A stretch of DNA of 64,000 bases, taken from Afipia massiliensis (GTDB lineage: Bacteria; Pseudomonadota; Alphaproteobacteria; Rhizobiales; Xanthobacteraceae). This document shows, one piece after another, positions 57,329 to 64,000 of the stretch. Positions within the stretch are counted from its first letter, which is position 1. Each line of letters opens with the position of its first letter. The notes beneath the pieces were generated by a model. That model saw only the letters and a program-made list of their open reading frames with translations, did no database searches and was not told the DNA's origin. The stretch spans positions 62,001 through 126,000 of the forward strand of contig NZ_JACHIJ010000003.1 in NCBI RefSeq assembly GCF_014203115.1, written 5' to 3'. Made by a program: the position numbers and the translations under genes.

Positions 57329-58285
57329 ATGGCCAAGTATCGACACGACCTGCCGCAGCAGCGTGGCGGCATTTTTCTGACCGACGGCGGCATGGAAACG
57401 TCGCTCATTTTCAATGACGGCGTGGATCTGCCTTACTTCGCGTCCTTTGTCCTGCTTGACACGGCGGAGGGCCGGGCGCTGCTGACGAAATATTACGAGA
57501 GCTATCTTGCGATCGCGCGCGACAACGGCCTCGGCTTCGTGCTCGACACGCCGACTTGGCGCGCCAATTCGGACTGGGGTGCGAAGCTCGGTTATGATGC
57601 AGTTGCGTTGAAATCGATCAACACCCGCGCCGTCGCGTTTCTCAAAGGCCTGCGCGCGAAGTGGGAGAGCGCAGAGATGCCCTGCGTCATCAGCGGCGCG
57701 ATCGGGCCGCGCGGTGATGGCTACAAGGCGGGCAACATGGACGCCGATGAGGCCGAGGCCTATCACAGTACACAGATCGCCGCGTTTGCCGAAGCAGGCG
57801 CCGACATGGTGACGGCTTTCACGCTCACCGGCATCAACGAAGCCATCGGGATCGCGCGCGCGGCGCGTGCAAATGCGATTCCGTGCGCCATCTCGTTCAC
57901 GGTGGAGACCGATGGCCGTCTCATCAAGGGCGAGACGCTGCGACAAGCCATCGAAACCGTGGATCGCGAAACACAGAACGCGGCCGTTTACTTCATGATC
58001 AACTGCGCTCATCCGGCGCATTTCGAGCAGGCGCTGCAGGCGGGCGAGCCGTGGATGGCGCGCATCCACGGGGTGCGTGCCAATGCCTCGGCGAAAAGTC
58101 ATGCCGAGCTCGACGAATCCGAAACGCTTGATGCGGGCGATCCGTTCGATCTTGGCCAGCGTTACCAAGGGCTGCGGCGCGCGTTCCCGGCGATGCGGAT
58201 TCTCGGCGGCTGCTGCGGCACCGATCACCGCCACGTTGCCGCGATCTGCGAAGCCTGCCTGCCGCCGCGTGCGCTCAGCGCGTGA
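57329..58285 (+). CDS. homocysteine S-methyltransferase family protein
   Basis: A 318-residue protein of the zinc-dependent homocysteine methyltransferase (MHT/BHMT) fold. The Zn ligands are in NCAHP and the C-terminal GGCCGTDH pair. GGMETSLIFNDGVDLPYFAS is the N-terminal signature. The ATG at 57329 follows a ribosome-binding site (cggag). The methyl donor (S-methylmethionine, betaine or other) is not known. Confidence 0.88.
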   Translation: MAKYRHDLPQQRGGIFLTDGGMETSLIFNDGVDLPYFASFVLLDTAEGRALLTKYYESYLAIARDNGLGFVLDTPTWRANSDWGAKLGYDAVALKSINTRAVAFLKGLRAKWESAEMPCVISGAIGPRGDGYKAGNMDADEAEAYHSTQIAAFAEAGADMVTAFTLTGINEAIGIARAARANAIPCAISFTVETDGRLIKGETLRQAIETVDRETQNAAVYFMINCAHPAHFEQALQAGEPWMARIHGVRANASAKSHAELDESETLDAGDPFDLGQRYQGLRRAFPAMRILGGCCGTDHRHVAAICEACLPPRALSA

Positions 58286-58304
58286 ACCTGGATGAGCAAA
58301 ACAA

Positions 58305-58338
58305 AAAAACGGCCGGGAAAATCTCCCGGCCGTTTTCT
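58305..58338. terminator. bidirectional rho-independent terminator
   Basis: A 10-bp perfect stem (acggccggga / tcccggccgt), a 5-base loop, an A-tract on the left and a T-rich run on the right. It separates the homocysteine methyltransferase gene and the convergent OmpA-family gene. Confidence 0.9.
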
Positions 58339-58353
58339 TTTGTGCGTTCTGCC

Positions 58354-60447
58354 TCAGCGGCGCGGCGGCGCCGTGCCCGGAGGCGGTGGCGGCAGCGAAG
58401 CCTGTCCGCCGTTCAGCAGCGGCGTGATGTTGCGGATGGTGACGCGGCGGTTGCGCCGCTCCGCTCCATCTGTCGGCACCTTCAGGTACTGCTCGCCGTA
58501 GCCCTGCGACGTCAGATTTTCCGCAGGCACGTTGAACTGCTGGGTCAGCAGCGTGGCGGCCGATTCAGCGCGGCGATCCGACAGCGACAGGTTGTCGACC
58601 TCGTTGCCGACCGCATCGGTGTGGCCCTCGATCAGGAACACCGTGCGCGGGTTGGCAGTGATCACCCGATTGAGTCCGTCGGCGATCGCCTGCAGCTTCG
58701 CGGCCTGATCCGGTGGGACTTCCCACGACCCGGTCTCGAAGTTGATGGTGTCGAGATCGATGCTCGGCATGCGCTGGCGCACCGACGGGCTGTAGCGGAT
58801 TTCATCGAGCGAATAACGCCGCTCAATGCGCTCGACCGGGGGCGCCATCATGGTCTCATAGAGCAGTTCAGGCGGCGCATCTTCCGCCTCGACGATGTAA
58901 CGATCCTGCGGAATGCGCAGCACCGGCGGCGGCAGCGCGACGAAGTAGCCGCCGATGGCGCCGGCGACCACACCGGCGGCCAGGCCGGCACCGAAGCCGG
59001 GTCCTCCGCGAGGCCTGTTGTCGATGATGATGACCTCGCGTCCGCGGTCGTCACGGCGGATGCGCCTGAGCAATCTGCCGTCGCGGTCGTTGACCGTGAT
59101 GATCTGCGTGCCGTCGGGCCGCACCACGACGGTTCGGGTGTCGTTGCCGTCGCGTGTCACGCGCACGTCGCGTGCGCCGTAACGGAAGCGATCGACTTCG
59201 TTGTGACGGACGAACGATTGGCCGTTCGGATCCTGAATGATCACGCGGCCGGGTTCACGGAAGACCGTTCGTCCACCCTCCTGAGTCTGGCGGCGCTCCG
59301 AGCGGAAATCGTCCATCCGCCGTCCGCTGCCCGGAGCGGCCGTCGGTGCGATCGGCTTGAGTGCGCCCGGAGTTGCCTGAACCGCAGCAGGTGCGGGCGG
59401 CAGCGGCGCGGCCACCGGAGCCGTCACAGGCGAGACCGGTGTGCCGGCGGGCAGACCCGGCGGTGGGCCCTGACGCTGACCGCGGCGTCCATCAGGTCCT
59501 GGCTGTCCCGGAGCAGGCGGCTGGCCCGGTGCGGCTCCCGGTGTTGCAGGCGGAGTTGCGCCGGGCGTTGCCCCCGGAGTTGCTGGCGGCGTTGCACCCG
59601 GTGTTGCGGGAGGTGTCGCGCCGGGAGTCGCCGGAGGCGTTGCGCCTGAAGGTGCGGAAGGCGTTGCTCCCGGTGTTGGGGAGGGCGTCCCCGGAGCTGT
59701 TGCAGCCGGTGGCGTCGTGGGTGCCGGCGTCGGCCCAGCGCCAGGTGCTGGCGGACGCGCGCCATCGGGACGTTGCGGTGTCACGTCACGCACGCCGGGC
59801 GCGACCGGAGGCGCACCCGGCGGACGCGATTGCGCGGGCGCGGTCGATGGCGCACCGGCGGGCGGTGTCGCGCCCGATGGTGCTGCGCCAGGAGCTGCGC
59901 CGGATGCTGGCGGAGGCGGCGTTGCGGGGCGTGCTGCCGGAGGCGGCGGAGGTGCAGTCGTCGGCGCGGGCGCAGCCTTCGGAGCTGCCGCTGGTGGTGG
60001 AGGGGCAGCCTTAGGTGCCGCAGGGGGTGGCGGTGGAGGCGCAGCCTTCGGAGGCGCTGGCGGTGGCGGCGGAGCGGCCTTCGGTGGCGCGGGTGGCGGA
60101 GGTGGTGCGGCCTTTGGAGGCGCAGGCGGCGGCGGTGGCGCGGCCTTCGGTGCTGCCGGCGGCGGCGGCGGTGCTGCCTTTGGAGGTGCCGGTGGCGGCG
60201 GAGGTGCAGCGCGCGGCGGAGGCGGTGGAGGAGGAGCAGCCTTCGGCGGTGCAGGCGGTGGCGCAGGTGCGGCCTTCGGAGGCGCCGGTGGAGCTGCCTT
60301 CGGCGGAGCCTTCGGTGCGTTCGGGTCCGCAGGTGCTGCGGCCTGTGCGACGACGATCGACGATGTCTCGGCGTGAGCCGGAAGCTGCGCGAGCTGAACG
60401 GCAGCGATCGCAGTCGTCGTCAACAGAAGGAGTCGAATGTTCTTCAT
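58354..60447 (-). CDS. OmpA-family protein with very long Pro/Ala-rich N-terminal region
   Basis: A 697-residue secreted protein. Residues 1-26 are a signal peptide (ending AHAETSS). About 43-180 are dominated by Pro, Ala and Lys in an imperfect 11-residue repeat (PPPPPAPPKAA). About 200-330 carry a second Pro/Gly/Ala/Thr repeat (GATPPATP). A charged region follows, with a possible membrane-like AGLAAGVVAGAIGGYF segment near residue 495. The C-terminal OmpA domain has FLIEGHTDAVGNEVDNLSLS and LTSQGYGEQYL, binding peptidoglycan. The first ATG is well placed. It probably spans the periplasm. Confidence 0.9.
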   Translation of the reverse strand: MKNIRLLLLTTTAIAAVQLAQLPAHAETSSIVVAQAAAPADPNAPKAPPKAAPPAPPKAAPAPPPAPPKAAPPPPPPPRAAPPPPPAPPKAAPPPPPAAPKAAPPPPPAPPKAAPPPPPAPPKAAPPPPPAPPKAAPPPPPPAAPKAAPPPPAAAPKAAPAPTTAPPPPPAARPATPPPPASGAAPGAAPSGATPPAGAPSTAPAQSRPPGAPPVAPGVRDVTPQRPDGARPPAPGAGPTPAPTTPPAATAPGTPSPTPGATPSAPSGATPPATPGATPPATPGATPPATPGATPGATPPATPGAAPGQPPAPGQPGPDGRRGQRQGPPPGLPAGTPVSPVTAPVAAPLPPAPAAVQATPGALKPIAPTAAPGSGRRMDDFRSERRQTQEGGRTVFREPGRVIIQDPNGQSFVRHNEVDRFRYGARDVRVTRDGNDTRTVVVRPDGTQIITVNDRDGRLLRRIRRDDRGREVIIIDNRPRGGPGFGAGLAAGVVAGAIGGYFVALPPPVLRIPQDRYIVEAEDAPPELLYETMMAPPVERIERRYSLDEIRYSPSVRQRMPSIDLDTINFETGSWEVPPDQAAKLQAIADGLNRVITANPRTVFLIEGHTDAVGNEVDNLSLSDRRAESAATLLTQQFNVPAENLTSQGYGEQYLKVPTDGAERRNRRVTIRNITPLLNGGQASLPPPPPGTAPPRR
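59505..59660 (-). repeat. DNA repeat encoding the GATPPATP tract
   Basis: Repeated gcc-ccg-ggc-type codons encode ATP, PGA and PPA units in the OmpA-family gene. The unit is imperfect and of variable length, as expected for a low-complexity linker. Confidence 0.75.
59907..60318 (-). repeat. DNA repeat encoding the PPPPPAPPKAA tract
   Basis: An imperfect 33-bp unit recurs about nine times in the OmpA-family gene. It creates long open frames on the opposite strand (Gly/Ala and Arg/Trp-rich) that are not genes. Confidence 0.8.
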
Positions 60448-60684
60448 GGGGCCTCTGGGGTGAGAAGAAAGTGAAGCAGCCGGAAAGCTGTCGCCCGTCG
60501 CAACGAAGTGAACTGCGATCAGTGGATAGTGATTAGGCAGTAATGTGGCGAAGCCAAAACGGGATCAACTATTTCGCGCAACACGGCGAATCGCCGCGTC
60601 CAGAATGAATGTACGTTAAGATACGACGCGCAGAAGCGTCGCAATACTCTCATCGTGCCAAGCATAGTTGCGTTGCACCAGAAC

Positions 60685-60996
60685 TCATTTTCGATCAGGG
60701 GTCTCGACGGGCGGCGTGCGCTGGCCGCGTCCCGGCAATTCATCGGGCGCGTTCGGGGGAAGCTCGCGCGGCGAGTCCGGCTCCACCGGATCGTGCATCG
60801 GCGGCGGCACTTCGGGCCGCGGATTGCCCGGCGGACTTTCCTGCGGCGGCTCGGTGGGATTCCCGGGCGTCGCCGGCGGTGGAATCTCCTGCGGCTCGCC
60901 GGGCATTTGCGCGCGCTTCGTCACATCGAGATTCGCTGTCACATCGCGGCCTTTCGGTTTCCCGCCATCCTGACCTCTCAAGAATCGGTCGGTCAT
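60685..60996 (-). CDS. proline-rich hypothetical protein
   Basis: A 103-residue polar protein beginning MTDRFLRGQDGGKPKGRD and rich in Pro, Glu and Gly (PGEPQEIPPPATPGNPTEPP). No signal peptide or membrane segment. I do not recognise a family. The ATG at 60996 is preferred over the open-frame start at 61113. It is divergent from the MAPEG gene. A low-complexity coding frame is plausible but not certain. Confidence 0.5.
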   Translation of the reverse strand: MTDRFLRGQDGGKPKGRDVTANLDVTKRAQMPGEPQEIPPPATPGNPTEPPQESPPGNPRPEVPPPMHDPVEPDSPRELPPNAPDELPGRGQRTPPVETPDRK

Positions 60997-61138
60997 CGGT
61001 CGTCGGTCCAGCAGAGGCAACGAACGGAGGAAAACTATGTTCCGCTGCGAACGGCGCGGATATCGCCGATTTCCCGATATTGACAGCGAGGCGGCAAGCC
61101 ACGGAGATAGCAACAGCAGATCATGAGGGGAATATCCG

Positions 61139-61516
61139 ATGCCGCTCGCCTACTGGTGCGTCCTGATCGCCGCGCTGTTGCCTTACGTGCTGGGGAAATA
61201 CGCCAAGCTTGGTGTCGAGAGCGACAACCGGTATCCGCGCGAGGATTACGACAACCTGCCGCCGAAAAACCGGCGGGCCTATGCCGCGCATCAGAATGCC
61301 CTCGAAACGTTTCCGTTCTTCGCGGTCGCGGTGGTAATCGCGCTCACCATGGGCGCACCGGTCTACACGGTGAACCTGCTTGCGGTGCTCTATATCCTGC
61401 TGCGGATTGCCCACGCGCTGCTGTACATCTTCAACCAGCCGACCGCGCGCTCGCTGGTGTTCGCCGCGGCCATGGCGGTCGGTGTCGCGATCTTCGTGCT
61501 GCCCGCGTTCAAGTAG
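61139..61516 (+). CDS. MAPEG family membrane protein
   Basis: A 125-residue integral protein with four helices. PPKNRRAYAAHQNALETFPFFA is the conserved MAPEG loop with the Asn-Ala-x-Glu pattern. The start is the ATG at 61139. Eukaryotic relatives conjugate glutathione to lipids; bacterial function is unknown. Confidence 0.9.
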   Translation: MPLAYWCVLIAALLPYVLGKYAKLGVESDNRYPREDYDNLPPKNRRAYAAHQNALETFPFFAVAVVIALTMGAPVYTVNLLAVLYILLRIAHALLYIFNQPTARSLVFAAAMAVGVAIFVLPAFK

Positions 61517-61540
61517 AACGGGTCAATCCGGATCAAGATT

Positions 61541-61622
61541 CGTCTCTCCGCTCATTCCCGCGCAAGCGGGAATCCAGTTTTCAAAAAGACTGGGTCCCCG
61601 CCTTCGCGGGGATGAACGGGAA
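61541..61622. repeat. palindromic intergenic repeat, family D
   Basis: cccgcgcaagcgggaatcca and the inverted tgggtccccgccttcgcggg, with ctctccgctcatt in front, as in the 24552 copy. It lies after MAPEG. Confidence 0.75.
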
Positions 61623-61661
61623 TGGAAATCTTGTTCAATTGATATCGTGAAACGCGCCTAA

Positions 61662-62051
61662 TCATTCAGGCGTGTGGCAGACGGCCTCGATGTTGTGGCC
61701 GTCGTGATCGAATACGAACGCGCCGTAATAGTTGGCGTGATAGTGCGGACGCAGGCCCGGCGCGCCGTTGTCGCGTGCGCCCGCCGCGAGCGCTGCCTTG
61801 TAGAACGCATCGACAGCCGCGCGCGTTTTTGCAGCGACCGCAACATGCAGCGGATACGCGATCTTGCCTTCCCCGCCGATCCAGAAATCCGGCTTGCCGT
61901 TCTCGCCGAAGCCCGCCGCGGGTGCGCCGCTGGGATTAACGGCGGCGGGGACTTCCATGATCAGCTCGTAGCCGAGCGGTGCAAGCACCTTGGCGTAAAA
62001 AGTCTTCGCGCGTTCGTAATCGGAGACCGCGAAACCCATGTGATCGATCAT
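61662..62051 (-). CDS. VOC family (glyoxalase/bleomycin-resistance fold) protein
   Basis: A 129-residue single VOC protein. It starts MIDHMGFAVSDYERAKTFYA and ends with HYHANYYGAFVFDHDGHNIEAVCH, where conserved His and Glu would bind a metal ion. The substrate is unknown. It follows the FkbM gene with 12 bp between them and may be co-transcribed. Confidence 0.9.
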   Translation of the reverse strand: MIDHMGFAVSDYERAKTFYAKVLAPLGYELIMEVPAAVNPSGAPAAGFGENGKPDFWIGGEGKIAYPLHVAVAAKTRAAVDAFYKAALAAGARDNGAPGLRPHYHANYYGAFVFDHDGHNIEAVCHTPE

Positions 62052-62063
62052 GCCTCGTTCCCT

Positions 62064-62870
62064 CTATGATTTTCGCACCAGCAGCGTGTTGCTGCGGGTC
62101 TTTCCCGCGATGCCGTAGCCGAGGCCGACCATGTCCTTGATGCAGTCGTGCAGCCAGTCTTTTCGTTCCAGATGTTCGATGGCGACGGCGCGCGGCCATA
62201 ATGACTCCGGCGCTTCACGGAAGAACGGCGTCAGCACGCGGTCTTCATAACCTTCGACGTCGATCTTGAGCGCATCGACGCGCGTTATTCCGGCATCGCG
62301 CAGGATCGTCAGCAGCCGGTGCGCGGCCACCTTGGTGCCGCCGGTTTCCGAAATGTGGCTGGCGCCCAGATTGCCGCCGTCGGTCTCGATCATCAGTTCG
62401 CCTTCGGTGTCGCCTGCCGCGGCGACTACCAGCGAAAGATTTCCCAGCTGCGAGGCGCGGGCGTTGAAGGCGAGCCGCGCGCTCGACACCGGATGTGGTT
62501 CGATGGCGATGACGCGGCCGTTCTCGCCGACATGCTTGGCCAGCGCCACCGCATAGGTGCCGACATTGGCGCCGACATCGACGAAGGTGCCGCCGCGCGG
62601 CGCGTGCTCGCGCAGGAAATCCAGCTCGGGCAGATTGTAGTCGGGATTGAACAGCGCGCCGCGCTCAGTCCCGCTGGCCAGATGATGCAGCCGGAACGAT
62701 GCGCCCTGATAGGTGGCGTCGATGGGGCCGGAGCCAAACATATGAACCAGCCGCGACAGCCATGGCCGGAACGCGCCGCGCTTGAGGCCGGAGCCGTGCG
62801 CGGCGGCGATCACCGCGCGCTGCAGGGCGTTGGGAGCATAACTGCCGAATGGCTTTTGGTTGTCGTTCAT
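62064..62870 (-). CDS. FkbM family methyltransferase
   Basis: A 268-residue SAM-dependent methyltransferase. GGTFVDVGANVGTYAVALAK is the SAM motif, VIAIEPHPVSSARLAFNARA and DALKIDVEGYEDRVL are typical of the FkbM group. The ATG at 62870 gives the start MNDNQKPFGSY; 62882 is an in-frame alternative. The target, often a sugar or polyketide, is not known. The long open frame beyond is a shadow of the cyclase gene. Confidence 0.9.
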   Translation of the reverse strand: MNDNQKPFGSYAPNALQRAVIAAAHGSGLKRGAFRPWLSRLVHMFGSGPIDATYQGASFRLHHLASGTERGALFNPDYNLPELDFLREHAPRGGTFVDVGANVGTYAVALAKHVGENGRVIAIEPHPVSSARLAFNARASQLGNLSLVVAAAGDTEGELMIETDGGNLGASHISETGGTKVAAHRLLTILRDAGITRVDALKIDVEGYEDRVLTPFFREAPESLWPRAVAIEHLERKDWLHDCIKDMVGLGYGIAGKTRSNTLLVRKS

Positions 62871-62910
62871 GGCGCAAGTCATCGCGCAGCAGCCGCGATG
62901 TTTCAAGGGC

Positions 62911-64000
62911 TCAGCGGTTGCGATCCTGCAGATACTGCTCGAACCGGCTGGCGGCCTGCCCATCGGCCCTGATTTCAGGATCGAGCGTGTACAGTTCCTC
63001 CGCCCGCCCGATCCCGCGCAGCGCGTAACGCCCGGTCGAGACGAAATGTGCGCTTCCGGGTGGATTGATCCCGGCGAGAAACGCCGACGACACCAGAAGC
63101 TCGCGCTCGATGGTGCGGCACATCGAGGCGATGCGGCTGACCTCGTTGACCGCCGGACCCACCACGGTGAAGTCGAGCCGCTCCTCGCTGCCGATATTAC
63201 CGTAGAACACCTCGCCGACATGCAGGCCCACATAGGCCGAGGTGGTCGGCCTGTTCTCGGACGCGCGCCGTTCGTTGAGAACCTGAATATTCTTTCTGAA
63301 CTGGTTCTCCGCGCGCAGCGCCGCGCGCCGTGCCGCGCCCATGTCGTCTTCATTGAAGATGGCGAGCACGCCATCGCCCATCAGCTTGAGGACGTCGCCG
63401 CCCTCGTCGTGAATCGCGCTGATGGCCGCGTCGGCATAATCGTTGAGGAAGGGAATGATCTCGGCAGGGTCCATCGCCTCGCCGATCGCCGTCGAGCCGC
63501 GCAGGTCGGAAAACCACAGCACCGCATTGATGCGATCGGCGACGCCGCGTGAAATGCGCCCGCTGAGAACCCGTTCGGCGGCATCGCGGCCGAGATAGAC
63601 GTGACCGATGGTGCGGGCGATGCGGGCATGCGCGGCCGATTTCACCGCCAGCCCGAGCAGGGGCACGAGGTCGCGCATCGCGCCGAGCGTGTCCTCGTTG
63701 AAGCCGTTCTCGTGGCGCATGCACCAGAGCGAGTAGACGCAGTCCATTTCGCCGATGATTCCGGCATCCCCAAACCGGTGAATGAACGTCGCGAAGTGCC
63801 TGTGCCCGTCTCCGACGAGCTTCGTCGTCATCTTGAAGTGCTCGTCATCGCTGTCGATGCAGAGTTCGTTCTGGCCGGTTTGAAGCATGGTGTAGAACGG
63901 CGAGCGCCGCCAGTTTTCGGCGGCCTCCCCTTCGCTGGTCGACTCATACTCGAAGAGGTCGCTCTCATTGGACTCGACGTCGCTCCAGCGAAAGCCGCGG
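62911..64000 (-). CDS. adenylate/guanylate cyclase domain protein (5' end outside window)
   Basis: A class III cyclase whose frame stays open to the right edge: the residues before the internal ATG at 63888 read RGFRWSDVESNESDLFEYE and continue the protein, so the start lies beyond the window. The cyclase domain has WFSDLRGSTAIGEAM (metal Asp), VLKLMGDGVLAIFNED (second Asp) and FTVVGPAVNEVSRIA. The N-terminal part is a sensor-like region of unknown type. It is preceded on the opposite side by the FkbM gene (40 bp). Confidence 0.88.
   Translation of the reverse strand, partial: RGFRWSDVESNESDLFEYESTSEGEAAENWRRSPFYTMLQTGQNELCIDSDDEHFKMTTKLVGDGHRHFATFIHRFGDAGIIGEMDCVYSLWCMRHENGFNEDTLGAMRDLVPLLGLAVKSAAHARIARTIGHVYLGRDAAERVLSGRISRGVADRINAVLWFSDLRGSTAIGEAMDPAEIIPFLNDYADAAISAIHDEGGDVLKLMGDGVLAIFNEDDMGAARRAALRAENQFRKNIQVLNERRASENRPTTSAYVGLHVGEVFYGNIGSEERLDFTVVGPAVNEVSRIASMCRTIERELLVSSAFLAGINPPGSAHFVSTGRYALRGIGRAEELYTLDPEIRADGQAASRFEQYLQDRNR

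Noticed and set aside
59505..60318. Possible CRISPR or satellite array
   Set aside because: The repetition follows codons for Pro, Ala and Lys in a coding frame and has no uniform repeat and spacer structure.
59717..60536. Gly/Ala-rich and Arg/Trp-rich open frames opposite the OmpA-family repeats
   Set aside because: They arise from the antisense and shifted frames of a low-complexity Pro/Ala-coding repeat.

Overview
The window is a stretch of high-GC chromosome from an alphaproteobacterium of the Nitrobacteraceae/Bradyrhizobiaceae type (Bradyrhizobium, Rhodopseudomonas, Afipia, Nitrobacter and relatives). The assignment is an inference from gene content and order: tsaD-gpsA divergent from hemD, a Mic60/mitofilin-like gene and a HemY-N gene; rsmB, heparinase II/III and purH in a row; a TctC/Bug binding protein; a DUF1674 protein; and many dispersed palindromic intergenic repeats. 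It looks like core chromosome. I see no rRNA, CRISPR array, transposase or phage module. The genus cannot be fixed from the sequence alone.

Layout. 1-8.0 kb: ggt (3' end outside the window), a UMF1-type MFS transporter, then purH, a heparinase II/III-like protein and rsmB on the minus strand. 8.2-14.2 kb: a DUF1674 protein, a thermonuclease-like protein, an L,D-transpeptidase, a Tat-exported kelch protein, a small hypothetical, a secreted Kazal-domain protein and acs. 14.3-21.5 kb: tsaD-gpsA-EVE-methyltransferase on the minus strand, and hemD, Mic60-like and HemY-like on the plus strand. 21.6-22.7 kb: tRNA-Thr(CGT) followed by a low-GC islet of three small hypothetical genes. 22.7-30.1 kb: a methyltransferase, an orphan Bug binding protein, a P450 and a complete TRAP transporter with an unusually large DctM.

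30.2-36.7 kb: a class III nucleotide cyclase with a Cys-rich N-terminal region, a TerB-like protein, an SDR, a glutamine amidotransferase, an alpha/beta-hydrolase-OsmC fusion, tRNA-Ala(CGC), a YggT-family protein and DUF167. 36.7-45.1 kb: folD, a frameshifted M20 peptidase behind ppa, a GNAT protein, a hydrolase, a flavin amine oxidase and typA. 45.2-48 kb: a signalling cluster (Crp/Fnr regulator, orphan receiver, membrane-tethered TAXI protein). 48-58.3 kb: phhB, DUF1232, a quinone oxidoreductase-like protein, an IalB-like protein, rlmN, an HCCA isomerase-like protein, PAP2, argG, TetR and a homocysteine methyltransferase. 58.3-64 kb: a very proline-rich OmpA-family protein, a proline-rich small protein, MAPEG, VOC, an FkbM methyltransferase and a second class III cyclase whose 5' end lies beyond the window.

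Most genes are housekeeping or common accessory genes. Translation and tRNA upkeep are well represented (tsaD, rlmN, rsmB, typA, two tRNAs), as are small-molecule uptake (three unrelated binding-protein types) and envelope functions. I did not find a clearly new multi-gene defence or mobile system. The strongest leads are the Mic60/HemY locus lacking hemC, the tsaD-gpsA-EVE-methyltransferase strand, the split DctM permease, the TAXI protein with a cytoplasmic tail next to an orphan receiver, the tRNA-Thr islet, and several families of palindromic intergenic repeats.
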